Positions 37,867 through 46,739 are shown, counted from the stretch's first letter. The stretch: DNA of 64,000 nucleotides from Leptotrichia trevisanii DSM 22070 (GCF_000482505.1 NZ_AXVL01000022.1:1-64000); one strand, 5' to 3'. Made by a program: numbers and translations. Notes: a model not told the origin generated them from the letters alone.

Positions 37867-38850
37867 TTATTTAAAATTTCTCACTCTTCCAAAAAAGTCA
37901 ATGAAATTTTTATAAGTTACCATATCAATTTCATTTTGAGAATATCCTCTCTTTTTCAATGCTTTTTCTATATTCCTCAATTCTGTAACGTTATTCACCC
38001 CCAAAAGTCCCTCATGTGCATCACCTTCTGCCTCATAATATTCTGAAAAATCAAGTCCAAATCCAACTTTATCCAGTCCAATTTTCTCAGCCACATATTC
38101 CAGATGATTTAAAAGCATTTCCAGATTTTTTTCATTTTCATTTCGACTGACAAAATTGTGGTAACTGTTCATTCCAACCATTCCTCCTCGTTCACCGATA
38201 CATAAAATTTGATCATCAGTTAAGTTCCTCATTGACGGACAAAGGCTTCTGGCATTTGAATGTGAGGCAAAAAAAGGCTTTTTAGAATGTTTGGCAATAT
38301 CCCAGAATGTTTTATCGTTGGCATGCGAAACATCAAGCAGGATTCCCAACTCATTGATTATTCTCACAGCATCAATTCCAAGTGAAGTCAATCCCCTGTT
38401 TTTATCTCCGCTCTGGCCTGTTGCAAAAGCGTTTGTTTCATTCCAAGTCATTCCAATATGTCGCACACCAAGCTGATTTAATAAATAAATATAATCAAGT
38501 TTATCTCCAATCCCTGGAAGCCCTTCTATTCCAAGCATCACTCCAAACTTTTTATCTTCTTCCTTAACATTTTCCCAATTTTCAAAAATTTTAAAATCAG
38601 ATGGCTCTTTTATAACCTTTATCAAATCTCTTGCGTGATACAATTCCTCAGTCATTGCTCGCAAATCTGCAAAAAAATATTCTTCAGCATTCTCCACTTC
38701 ATTCACATTCAAATATATTACAAAAATTCCTCCAGAAAGCCCTCCTTTCAAGAATTTTTCCTTATATTTATTTCTAATAATATCCTTATTTCCCTTCTGA
38801 TATTCCCAGAAATTATCTGTCCACACATCTGCATGCATATCAAAAAACAT
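37867..38850 (-). CDS. M19-family membrane dipeptidase
   Basis: 327 residues from the ATG at 38850 (AAGGAA seven bases upstream). Renal-dipeptidase-like zinc enzyme: DMHADVW near the start (metal-binding His-x-Asp), GIEGLPGIG, the second-shell Glu region, ILLDVSHANDKTFWD and FASHSNARSLCP metal histidines, and FGLDFSEYY. Hydrolyses dipeptides, some with D-residues at the C-side. Despite the family name no membrane anchor or signal peptide is visible. Confidence 0.9.
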   Translation of the reverse strand: MFFDMHADVWTDNFWEYQKGNKDIIRNKYKEKFLKGGLSGGIFVIYLNVNEVENAEEYFFADLRAMTEELYHARDLIKVIKEPSDFKIFENWENVKEEDKKFGVMLGIEGLPGIGDKLDYIYLLNQLGVRHIGMTWNETNAFATGQSGDKNRGLTSLGIDAVRIINELGILLDVSHANDKTFWDIAKHSKKPFFASHSNARSLCPSMRNLTDDQILCIGERGGMVGMNSYHNFVSRNENEKNLEMLLNHLEYVAEKIGLDKVGFGLDFSEYYEAEGDAHEGLLGVNNVTELRNIEKALKKRGYSQNEIDMVTYKNFIDFFGRVRNFK

Positions 38851-39002
38851 TAATTTTTCCTTCTTTCTATGTAAATTTATTTTAATTATACTCAAAATCA
38901 GTTTTTATACTTTAAAATATTTTGATAAATAACTACTTTTATAGATAGATTTGTTCTAAAAATAATTATTTGAATTAAAAAAAACGAATAAATATGATTT
39001 TT

Positions 39003-39965
39003 TTATTTTTTAAAATAAATTTCAGGCTTATTTCCATTAATCTCCAAAGTGCATTTTGCCCCCATCGGCATTGTTACCAAATCAGGCTTTTCATGTCCAC
39101 TTTCAAGTCCATAAATTACAGGCTTTTCATAATCCTTGAAAAAATCTTTTAAAAAATCCATTAACTCATAATTTTCTCCATAAGTATTTTCACAGCCCGC
39201 AAAATTGCCTAACAAAACCGCATTACAGTCTTCAAATTTTCCAGCATATTTCAAATGTGTCATCATTCTATCAATTCTGCTGATTTCCTCTTCAATTTCT
39301 TCAATAAAAAATATTTTCCCTTTCGTATCAATTTCATAATCTGTTCCTAAAGTTGTAACAATTATCGAAAGATTTCCGCCAGTCAGCTCTCCATTTATTT
39401 TTTTATTTTCAAAATCTTTTTTATACAAAAGGAGTGTTTCTTTTTCTTTTCCAGTTTTTTCATCTGTTGGATTCTCAAATTTCCACTTTTCGCCTTTTTT
39501 CTTATTCAAAGCATTCAAAAAAGACTTTTTCGTAAATTCACTAAAATCGTTAAACATATTCGATTTTACCATAGGCCCATGAAAAACTCCCAAATTACAC
39601 TTCTGATTGAAAGCAATGCTTAAATTTGTAACATCGCTATAACCCACAAAAACTTTAGGATTTTTCTTTATCAATTCATAGTCCAGCTTATCCAAAAGTT
39701 GCGAAGCACTAAATCCGCCCTTCACACAAAAAATTCCTTTAACTTCATCATCAGAAAAAGCCCTATGTAAATCTTTTATCCTAATTTCAGGCGTTCCCGC
39801 CATATATCCTCCAATATTCTCAAAAAGGCTCTCCCCCAGCACAGCCTCAAAACCTAAGTTTTTCACAACTTCCTTGCATTTTTCAATATCTTCCTCAAAA
39901 ATAGGAGAAGAAGTGCACACTAAAAACACTTTATCTCCTTGTTTTAATGGTTCTGGAAAATTCAT
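39003..39965 (-). CDS. S66-family LD-carboxypeptidase
   Basis: 320 residues from the ATG at 39965 (GGAG seven bases upstream; an upstream in-frame TTG lacks a site). Nucleophile Ser110 in FVGYSDVTNLS, with the catalytic Glu and His in the C-terminal half (FIEEIEEE region and LESGHEKP). LdcA-type enzymes remove the terminal D-Ala from murein tetrapeptide during recycling; MccF relatives detoxify microcin C, an alternative. Near M19 and GATase genes of the same strand. Confidence 0.85.
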   Translation of the reverse strand: MNFPEPLKQGDKVFLVCTSSPIFEEDIEKCKEVVKNLGFEAVLGESLFENIGGYMAGTPEIRIKDLHRAFSDDEVKGIFCVKGGFSASQLLDKLDYELIKKNPKVFVGYSDVTNLSIAFNQKCNLGVFHGPMVKSNMFNDFSEFTKKSFLNALNKKKGEKWKFENPTDEKTGKEKETLLLYKKDFENKKINGELTGGNLSIIVTTLGTDYEIDTKGKIFFIEEIEEEISRIDRMMTHLKYAGKFEDCNAVLLGNFAGCENTYGENYELMDFLKDFFKDYEKPVIYGLESGHEKPDLVTMPMGAKCTLEINGNKPEIYFKK

Positions 39966-40084
39966 TTTCAAACTCCTTTTTTATTTTTTCAAGTTTTTAT
40001 CTTTATAATTGATTATATTGTTGTTTATTAATACTATTCCCAGTTTAAAAAGCAAAAATTATATTTTAATTATTTGAAAATAAA

Positions 40085-40225
40085 TACCAGGTTTAATTCT
40101 CTACTAAAAAGATTTATAATAGATTTGTTATTTAAATGGTGTTTAGTATAAAATAGTAAAAATCAATTAAAAGTTAGTATAGCTATTATAAATTCTAATT
40201 TCTTTTTTTAAACAGGATTTAGATA
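40085..40225. repeat. MITE-like element, inverted and rearranged copy
   Basis: TGTTATTTAAATGGTGTTTA followed by GTATAA (to 40151) is the inverse complement of the family's left end. A second end, TTTTTTTAAACAGGATTTAG at 40203-40222, matches the right end of the 999-1117 copy. Lies between yhcH and the S66 gene. Confidence 0.45.
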
Positions 40226-40234
40226 AGCAATATT

Positions 40235-40726
40235 TTAAATATTCATTTTATCAATTTCAATTTTAAAAACAACCTTTGTAACAATTTTTCTTATATTTCC
40301 AGAATTATCATTTTCAGAAACATTAAGTTCAGGCTTATGCACATCATTTGGCAAAAATACGAGCACATCCCCAGTTTTCATAACTACATCAAATGCTTTT
40401 TCACCTTCCAGAATTACCAAATCCTTTTCAGAATCAAAGCTCTTAACTTCCATATTCCGAATATCACTAATTGCAACTTTTTCAGTTCCATTAATCATAA
40501 TTTGTACATCCAAATATTTTTTATGGCTTTCCCAAAATTTCTCATTTTCACTTTTTGTAAAATATTTTCCTACATTCATTTTAATGTCATTATATCCTAC
40601 ATCATAACTTCCATGTACAAGCGATAAAATTTTATTCTCATTTTTTTTCGCAAATTCAATGCAAAATTGAATATCCTTTGCTAAGCTCTTGTTCTGTACT
40701 TCATCATTCATATTTGTAAAAATCAT
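40235..40726 (-). CDS. YhcH/YjgK/YiaL cupin-like protein
   Basis: 163 residues from the ATG at 40726. The family pattern is clear: a double-stranded beta-helix with EKFWESHKKYLDVQIMINGTE, GDVLVFLPNDVHKPELN and a basic end KIVTKVVFKIE. These proteins accompany sialic-acid and other sugar catabolism (YhcH), or the tabA toxin-linked gene, and are thought to be sugar anomerases or isomerases; no nan genes are here. It has a good promoter overlapped by a palindrome. Confidence 0.85.
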   Translation of the reverse strand: MIFTNMNDEVQNKSLAKDIQFCIEFAKKNENKILSLVHGSYDVGYNDIKMNVGKYFTKSENEKFWESHKKYLDVQIMINGTEKVAISDIRNMEVKSFDSEKDLVILEGEKAFDVVMKTGDVLVFLPNDVHKPELNVSENDNSGNIRKIVTKVVFKIEIDKMNI

Positions 40727-40750
40727 CTTTTGCACTCTCCTTCAAAAAAA

Positions 40751-40801
40751 TCACAGCTAATTCTCAACTGTGATTATACCCTTTTTTATTAACAATTTCA
40801 A
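40751..40801 (-). promoter_or_regulatory. yhcH promoter with overlapping palindrome
   Basis: On the minus strand TTGAAA, 17 bases, TATAAT (40773-40801). Overlapping the end of the -10 box is TCACAG-N11-CTGTGA (40751-40773) followed by seven T's. It may be an operator at the transcription start, or the terminator of the upstream dus gene, or both. Confidence 0.6.
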
Positions 40802-40827
40802 TAAAAAAAACTTATTTAAAACTTTGT

Positions 40828-41805
40828 TTATAGCATTTCAATTATCTTTATTTTTTCTAAGATTCCTTTTTCCAAAATAATTTTATCAATCTCAGTTTTC
40901 AAATTTTCATCATAAAAATTCTCAATCACGGCAAATTCACTATTTCTATCCAAATTTTTATCCCAGAATCTTTGAAAGTATGGACGTAAAAATTTGTTTA
41001 TTTCAAGCACAGCCTTATTTTCCCCCTTATTTTCCACGATATTTTGCAAATGCTCTAAAACAAGTGATTTTGTTTCATCAAAAGTTTGAATCGTGTTTAT
41101 TTTACCACTCTGTAGAAATTCCCTTGTTTGTGGAATTAACCAAGGATTACCGATTATGCCACGTGAAAGTATTATGCCATCAAGATTGCAGGGGGTTATT
41201 TTTCGTTTTATTTCGGAAAGTTCAAATAAATCGCCGTTTCCAAAAAACTGTATATTTCTTGGCATTTTGCTTAGTTTTTCAACAATTTCCCAGTTGGCAG
41301 TTCCAGAATACATTTGTTCTTGAGTCCGTCCGTGAACACAGATAAAATCAAGGTTATGCTTATTTGCTAAATTTAAAAAAATTTCAGGATTGTCAAAATC
41401 CTTATAGCCAACACGTATTTTTATTGAAATTTCAGCACCAATATCTTGCGTTTCCAAAAGAACCTGATTAACTAAGTTATAGTTTTCAAGAAGTGCTGAA
41501 CCAGCTCCATTTTTTACGATTTTAGGCTGCGGACATCCCATATTTATATTAATTTTTCTAAATCCAAAATTTTTCAGTTTTAAAATTCCTGAAACTAGCT
41601 CATTTTTATCTCCACCAAAAATTTGTGTGCCAGTTTTTTCCTTATTATCACACTTCAAAAGCTCGTTTATCGTAGTATCATTCTCACGATTCAATAAATT
41701 CGCATTTACCATTTCTGTAAACAAAAAGTCAGGCTCAAACTTTTCAAGTATCTTTCTAAAGGAATAATCAGTAGTGCCAGCCATTGGGGCAGTGTATATT
41801 TTCAT
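40828..41805 (-). CDS. tRNA-dihydrouridine synthase
   Basis: 325 residues, TIM-barrel flavoprotein. APMAGTTDYSFRK at the start, catalytic Cys in NINMGCPQPKIVKNGAGSAL, KIRVGYKD, CVHGRTQEQMYSG and FGNGDLF are Dus family blocks. Reduces specific uridines in tRNA to dihydrouridine using FMN and NADPH. The subfamily (DusB-like) is uncertain. Start follows CAGGAGAG. Confidence 0.92.
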   Translation of the reverse strand: MKIYTAPMAGTTDYSFRKILEKFEPDFLFTEMVNANLLNRENDTTINELLKCDNKEKTGTQIFGGDKNELVSGILKLKNFGFRKININMGCPQPKIVKNGAGSALLENYNLVNQVLLETQDIGAEISIKIRVGYKDFDNPEIFLNLANKHNLDFICVHGRTQEQMYSGTANWEIVEKLSKMPRNIQFFGNGDLFELSEIKRKITPCNLDGIILSRGIIGNPWLIPQTREFLQSGKINTIQTFDETKSLVLEHLQNIVENKGENKAVLEINKFLRPYFQRFWDKNLDRNSEFAVIENFYDENLKTEIDKIILEKGILEKIKIIEML

Positions 41806-41941
41806 TTTCTCTCCTGTTTTTTGTTTTACATTATATACTTAAAATGAAAAAAAATCAAATGTGGTAAGGCATCAATTTCAATAACTTTTGAACGTTTTAA
41901 AACAGAAAGTTATTTACTTTAAAATTTTGTATAATAAGTTG

Positions 41942-41970
41942 TTGACTTTTTTGAAAACGCATGTTATAAT
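41942..41970 (+). promoter_or_regulatory. Promoter of the autotransporter gene
   Basis: TTGACT, 17 bases, TATAAT; leader of about 75 bases to the start. Nearly the same sequence (TTGACTTTTTTaAAA...TATAAT) recurs at 45449-45476, downstream of the gene. Confidence 0.75.
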
Positions 41971-42048
41971 CACAATGTAACGAATAACAGAATTTCATTT
42001 ACTGTTATTAAGTTTTAACATATATATTCTTTAAAGGAGAGGATTACT

Positions 42049-45000
42049 ATGAAAAAAAATAAAAAATTAATGTTACTCGCAATCTCGCTACTTGCTTTGC
42101 TAAGTTGTACAAGTAATAATGGAAAAGGAAACCTAAAAACAGGCATTGGCGGAACTATTAGAAACAGTGGAAGCGGAAATGGTAAAGGTTCTGGAAATCC
42201 AACAGTTACCAATCCAACTTCGCCAGGTTCTCCAGCTAACCCAGCAAACCCAAATCCTACAGTGCCATCAATAAGCACGAATGCAAGATTTCCAAAAATA
42301 AATCTCAGTGCAATTCCTAATTCAAAATTAGACATTTTTGCATATAAAATTGCTGGAGAAAAACTTGACGCACCTAAAACTGCCAGCAAAACTCACTATG
42401 AAGTCAAGGACAGGGAAGTTGGATTTTACCTGAACCGTTCAGCTACAAAACCGCTTACTATAGCTACTTCAACAACAATGGATGTAAAAGCAGGTGGAGG
42501 AGCAATGGCATTTTTTGAAGGAAACAGCGTTTATAATGGAAACACACACTTTTTTACAGATCCTCAGGAAGCCGTTAAGCATTACTTGACAAAACTTATA
42601 CACAATGCTGAAAAATTGACATTCAATATGGAACCTAATTCGTATTTATTCGTACTTAAAGGCGTAGAGGTAGAATTGTCTAAAACTGATGTTTCAAATC
42701 TTCTTGCCAAAATTCCTGCAAATCAAAGGCCGACAATTAATGGTACTGGCTATAAATTAGTTAAATTTGATAATTCCAGACTTTTTGTAGACAAGGATGT
42801 AAACTTGGATGATCCTAACGACTTGTATAATAAAGTAGATGTTACAAATTCTACTTTCACTATTAATTCTGGTAAAACAATTACTGGAACAAAAGACAAT
42901 CAAATTGGAATTAAAGGACTGTATGGATTTGAATATGAATTTGTTCCAAACGATATGAACTATAACCGTGGTACTATCAATATGAAAGGTAGCAACTCAA
43001 TCGGAGCATACGGTACTGCGTCAAACTTTAATAACCTTGGAACAATCTCAGTTGGAAAAAATTCAGCTGCAATTTACTGGAGTGCAGAATCTGAATTTGA
43101 CTACGGACTGCTTGGGCCTTCTGCTCCTATTCCGCATAATTCTGCAAGAAACGACGGAAATATTCTGCTTGGTGAAAATTCCACAGGAATGTATATGGAC
43201 AAGCCTTACTTTGACAACAAAGGATTTATTGCAAATTTAAATAATGGAAAGATTGAAAGTACAGCAGCCAATGTAATCGGAATGTGGGCAAATGTCCGTA
43301 ACCAGAAAAAAGATCCTGCAGCTTCAGATACTCCACAAGATGTAATTGGAAGTGTTGGAGAAATCAATCTTTACGGAGATAAGTCAATTGGAATCTATGC
43401 TGGCGGAGATGGTGCCTATAATGCAGAAAATCAAAAATATTATGGTTCTAAAGGAAAAATCAGAATAGGCGATTCATCTGACAGAAACAACCCAAGCATG
43501 GGAATGTACAGTGATAATCCAAATGCAAAAATGATAAACAACGGAATTATAGAAATCGGTAAAGATTCAATCGGTATGGCAGGAATCAACGGAAATACTT
43601 TAGAAAATAAAGGAACTATCAACATCACTAAGGATGGCGGTATCGGAATGTACTTGGCAAATGGTTCTAAAGGTACAAACAGCGGTACAATAACGACTGT
43701 TGGAACTCCAAAAGACGCAATCGGTGTAGTTGTAGGAAAAGATTCTGAATTCACAAATACTGGTAAAATCCACATTGAATCTGCTGGCGGTGCCGGAATT
43801 GTTGTTGCTGGAGGAATAATTAAGAATTATGGAGATATTGAAGTTAGTGGTGGTGCCGTAAGAGACCGTGTAGACAACACAAGAACTATTAAAGTTCTCT
43901 CAAACAAAACAAAACCAATAAATGGGGATTTAGGTGTTTACGTAGATACATTAGGAAAAACAAAACCAATTGAAGGGCTTTCTAACTTAGTATTGAGAAG
44001 TGCTGACTTGTTAATCGGTGCAGAAGCTACTGAAAAAACTAACGCTACTGAAGTTACAGTTGGAAGTAATGTACTTGATCCATTTAACAAATCTATTCAG
44101 TCAAGCAATATTGCAAACTGGAATGTAAAAACTGGTTCTTTAGTATGGGAAGCTGATTCAGAAATTAAAAATAACAAAATAGAAAAAGTTACTTTGAAAA
44201 AACAATCCTATGCAAAATTTGCAGATAGTGAAACAACTGCAGAAGTGGCTAATGGGCTGGATGAAAAATATACTGGAACTGCTGTAGATTCAAAAGACAA
44301 ACAAGTATTCAATTACTTAAATACATTGAGCGACAGAAAAGCGTTGGCAAGAACTTACCGTGAAATTAATGGAAGTCAATATATCAATGTTCAACAAAGA
44401 ATTGCACAGACTGATGATATTTTAGACAACAAACTTTCTGCTTTACAAAGAGAAAATGCTGATAAATCTGGACATCATGTTTCTACTTTCTTTAACAGGG
44501 ATAAATATGAGGCAAGAACGCCAGAATTAGCAGATTCAAACAGCTCAGCTTACGGAATTTCATATTTATTCAATAATGCTGATGCAAAACAGGGAATTTA
44601 TGCTGGAACAGTTATTAACAACTTCAAATTTAAAGACAGTGGAAAATCAAAAGAAAATGTAACAATGTTTAAATTAGGTGCTTACAAGACATTTGACTTA
44701 AATAATCTTGAGTGGACTTTAAGTGGAGATGGATTTGTTTCTAAAAACGATATGAAGAGAAGATTTGTAATCGGAAATAATGTTTATGAAAACAAGGCTA
44801 ACTACAACGCTTACGGATTTGCAATCAAGAACGAATTAGGAAAAACTTTCCAAGTTGGAGAAAATGTTACAATTAAACCTTACGCTGGTCTAAAACTTGG
44901 CTATGGTAAATTTTCAAAAATTAAAGAAAAAGACGGAACTTTAAATATGGAAGTTAAAGGAAGCAATTACTATTCTGTAAAACCATCTGCAGGAGTTGAA

Positions 45001-45288
45001 GTTGGATATTCCACTCCAATTACAGAAAACACTAAATTCAAGGCATCTTTAGGACTTGGCTATGAACACGAACTAGGAAAGGTTGAAAGCAAGGTAAACG
45101 AAGCTAAATTTACGAATACAAGCACTAAAATCAACTTAAAAGGTGCAAAATACGAAAGACGTAGAAACTTCAAGAGCGACGTAAAAGTAGGATTTGAAGC
45201 AGGAAACTTTAATTTTACAGTAAATGGTGGATATGATACGAAGGATAAGAATTCTCACGTTGGTGTAGGACTTGGTGTTTCATTCTAA
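42049..45288 (+). CDS. Lipoprotein-type autotransporter adhesin
   Basis: 1079 residues. The signal peptide ends in a lipobox, LLSC with Cys20, then a Gly/Asn/Ser/Pro-rich linker (about 21-80). The passenger (about 90-760) is built from short repeats such as NRGTINMKGSNSIGAYG and NSGTITTVGT, the pattern of a beta-helix. The last 265 residues form an autotransporter beta-barrel ending in Phe (VGVGLGVSF). Expected outer-membrane, surface-exposed adhesin or biofilm factor; no protease triad seen. A lipobox on a type Va autotransporter is uncommon. Own promoter and terminator. Confidence 0.88.
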   Translation: MKKNKKLMLLAISLLALLSCTSNNGKGNLKTGIGGTIRNSGSGNGKGSGNPTVTNPTSPGSPANPANPNPTVPSISTNARFPKINLSAIPNSKLDIFAYKIAGEKLDAPKTASKTHYEVKDREVGFYLNRSATKPLTIATSTTMDVKAGGGAMAFFEGNSVYNGNTHFFTDPQEAVKHYLTKLIHNAEKLTFNMEPNSYLFVLKGVEVELSKTDVSNLLAKIPANQRPTINGTGYKLVKFDNSRLFVDKDVNLDDPNDLYNKVDVTNSTFTINSGKTITGTKDNQIGIKGLYGFEYEFVPNDMNYNRGTINMKGSNSIGAYGTASNFNNLGTISVGKNSAAIYWSAESEFDYGLLGPSAPIPHNSARNDGNILLGENSTGMYMDKPYFDNKGFIANLNNGKIESTAANVIGMWANVRNQKKDPAASDTPQDVIGSVGEINLYGDKSIGIYAGGDGAYNAENQKYYGSKGKIRIGDSSDRNNPSMGMYSDNPNAKMINNGIIEIGKDSIGMAGINGNTLENKGTINITKDGGIGMYLANGSKGTNSGTITTVGTPKDAIGVVVGKDSEFTNTGKIHIESAGGAGIVVAGGIIKNYGDIEVSGGAVRDRVDNTRTIKVLSNKTKPINGDLGVYVDTLGKTKPIEGLSNLVLRSADLLIGAEATEKTNATEVTVGSNVLDPFNKSIQSSNIANWNVKTGSLVWEADSEIKNNKIEKVTLKKQSYAKFADSETTAEVANGLDEKYTGTAVDSKDKQVFNYLNTLSDRKALARTYREINGSQYINVQQRIAQTDDILDNKLSALQRENADKSGHHVSTFFNRDKYEARTPELADSNSSAYGISYLFNNADAKQGIYAGTVINNFKFKDSGKSKENVTMFKLGAYKTFDLNNLEWTLSGDGFVSKNDMKRRFVIGNNVYENKANYNAYGFAIKNELGKTFQVGENVTIKPYAGLKLGYGKFSKIKEKDGTLNMEVKGSNYYSVKPSAGVEVGYSTPITENTKFKASLGLGYEHELGKVESKVNEAKFTNTSTKINLKGAKYERRRNFKSDVKVGFEAGNFNFTVNGGYDTKDKNSHVGVGLGVSF

Positions 45289-45312
45289 ATTTATTTTATA
45301 TTTGATTTTAAA

Positions 45313-45347
45313 ACAGGGACAGGATAGTATCTTGTGTCTGTTTTTTT
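45313..45347 (+). terminator. Terminator of the autotransporter gene
   Basis: ACAGGGACAGGAT-AGT-ATCTTGTGTCTGT then seven T's; stem with two wobbles and one mismatch. The start of the stem, AACAGGGACAGGAT, is repeated in the terminator at 46702. Confidence 0.75.
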
Positions 45348-45448
45348 ATATAAAAATTTTTTAATTATATTCAATTCTGCATAAAATGTGAGTTTGCAAA
45401 AATCAAAGAAATTTAGATTTGAATAATCGTGTAATTATATTAATTATA

Positions 45449-45476
45449 TTGACTTTTTTAAAATTCATAGTATAAT
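45449..45476 (+). promoter_or_regulatory. Promoter twin of the autotransporter promoter
   Basis: TTGACT, 16 bases, TATAAT, with the same TTGACTTTTTT core as at 41942. It would drive the short reading frame at 45548 and the small exported protein at 45799. Confidence 0.6.
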
Positions 45477-45547
45477 GAATATCGAAGAAAAACATAATAC
45501 GTTACTAATAATTTTATAAATTATAGAAAATCTATGAAAATAAAAAC

Positions 45548-45739
45548 TTGAATTTTAGAAACGAACAAAGGCAATGGTTAAAAATCAGAACAAAGAAAAT
45601 AGAAAATTCAAATAACAGTGAAGGTGGAAATCCTGGAACAGGAGGAAGATCTGATGCAAACATTGAAATAATGACTTATCAAAAATTTACAAAAGGCAGG
45701 TTAATTGAATTTGCAAGAATGCATGACAATATGGATTAA
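45548..45739 (+). pseudogene. Possible LprI-like (DUF1311) fragment
   Basis: 63 codons opening from TTG without a good ribosome site; an ATG ten bases earlier in another frame closes at once (ATGAAAATAAAAACTTGA). The translation FRNEQRQWLKIRTKKIENSN resembles the WxxxRDxxC-like core of lysozyme-inhibitor LprI proteins, followed by a Gly-rich patch and a helical end. No signal peptide, no cysteine. A decayed remnant is more likely than a gene; the family call is weak. Confidence 0.3.
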
Positions 45740-45758
45740 AAACTTTAAAAGAAAGGAG

Positions 45759-45786
45759 CTTGTATAATGTAACTATATTATACAAG
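45759..45786 (+). promoter_or_regulatory. Perfect hairpin over the ribosome site, with a start-stop pair
   Basis: CTTGTATAAT (45759-45768) and ATTATACAAG (45777-45786) form a perfect 10-bp stem with an 8-base loop. The right arm ends in the AAGGA ribosome site of the gene at 45799. The left arm follows AAAGGAG and contains an ATG immediately followed by TAA (45767-45772), a start-stop pair at a good distance from that Shine-Dalgarno site. Translational control is plausible. Confidence 0.5.
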
Positions 45787-45798
45787 GAAAAAATAAAA

Positions 45799-46083
45799 AT
45801 GAAAAATAAAATTTTAATATTAGGAATGCTGGCTCTAATGTCAGTAAACGTAAATGCTGGATGGATAAAATATAGAGATAAAGCTATAAATGAATTAAAA
45901 TATGCTATAAAAAATACCAATACTCAGAATTACAGCAATTATCAAAGTTATTATTATGATAATGATAGCTATGATGATGATTATGATGATAGCGACAGCG
46001 ATTATGACGATGATCACGATTGCGGCTGTGATGATGGCGACTACGATTATGATGACAGTGATGACAGCTATTACTATTATTAG
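45799..46083 (+). CDS. Exported Asp/Tyr-rich small protein
   Basis: 94 residues with a signal peptide (MKNKILILGMLALMSVNVNA|GWIKYRDK). After a short helical stretch the last 50 residues are almost only Asp, Tyr, Ser, with CGC in the middle (DDDHDCGCDDGD) and YYYY at the end. The composition is extremely acidic and repetitive at DNA level (GATGATGATTAT...). Could bind calcium or other cations, or be an extracellular matrix or adhesin-coating peptide; no family recognised. Confidence 0.6.
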   Translation: MKNKILILGMLALMSVNVNAGWIKYRDKAINELKYAIKNTNTQNYSNYQSYYYDNDSYDDDYDDSDSDYDDDHDCGCDDGDYDYDDSDDSYYYY

Positions 46084-46195
46084 TATTGTTTTTGGATAAA
46101 TGAATTCAAGTTACAGGTACATTTTACCACTTCCATACTGCACATAATTTTACACTTTTATTAATTTTTAGTTTCAGAAGCTAAAATTTTAAATT

Positions 46196-46278
46196 AATAC
46201 TAAACCCCATTTGAAAAATAAGAAACATATGTTATTTATTTTCTAGCAAACCCACTATTTTAATGGGGAATAGTATAA
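46196..46278. repeat. MITE-like inverted-repeat element, short copy
   Basis: Begins AATACTAAACCCCATTTGAA and ends TTTTAATGGGGAATAGTATA: terminal inverted repeats of about 18 bases around a 45-base core. Its right end places TAGTATAAG about 30 bases upstream of the next gene's start, where it may serve as a -10 box. Confidence 0.6.
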
Positions 46279-46308
46279 GATAAATAAAATTAGGGAGGAT
46301 GATTTACT

Positions 46309-46689
46309 ATGAAAAAAATATTATTTTTATTAGCAATATTACTTTGTTCATTTACAATAATGGCAGATTTTGAAGATGAACCAATTGAAATTCAATCAGG
46401 CTATTGTGAAGGAAGGGGAAAAATTTTAAATAGAGAAGAAGATCTTCCATATGTAGGAATTACAACTACATATTCGCTATGTCGAATTAATGGTTTACGA
46501 TATAAAAATATCAAAGTGATAAGAGAAGCTAGAATTGTTGTTCCAAAACGTGGAGGTTTTGATTTAAAATCAAGAGAAGATTATACTGATGGATCATTTT
46601 GCATGCAAGTAGATTATGATAACAGGATTTTAAGAATTTTCCATCCTTTAGACGAGTTGTGTGAAGGAATTGAAAGAGAAAAAAGATAA
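46309..46689 (+). CDS. Small secreted four-cysteine protein
   Basis: 126 residues: signal peptide MKKILFLLAILLCSFTIMA|D, then a mature part with four Cys (GYCEGRG, SLCRING, SFCMQVD, ELCEGIE) that could form two disulfides, and beta-strand-like spacing. Start follows GGGAGG. No family recognised. Followed by a terminator. Confidence 0.65.
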   Translation: MKKILFLLAILLCSFTIMADFEDEPIEIQSGYCEGRGKILNREEDLPYVGITTTYSLCRINGLRYKNIKVIREARIVVPKRGGFDLKSREDYTDGSFCMQVDYDNRILRIFHPLDELCEGIEREKR

Positions 46690-46701
46690 TAAAATTATTT
46701 T

Positions 46702-46730
46702 AACAGGGACAGGATTTTGCCCCTGTTTTG
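46702..46730. terminator. Bidirectional terminator
   Basis: AACAGGG (46702-46708) pairs with CCCTGTT (46721-46727), followed by TTG; lies between convergent reading frames. Confidence 0.65.
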
Positions 46731-46739
46731 TATTAAAAT

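Noticed and set aside
42015-42389. 124-codon frame opposite the autotransporter start
   Set aside because: Antisense shadow of the Gly/Pro-rich linker; no ribosome site.
45548-45739. Functional lysozyme inhibitor
   Set aside because: No signal peptide, no cysteine and no good start; kept only as a weak remnant.
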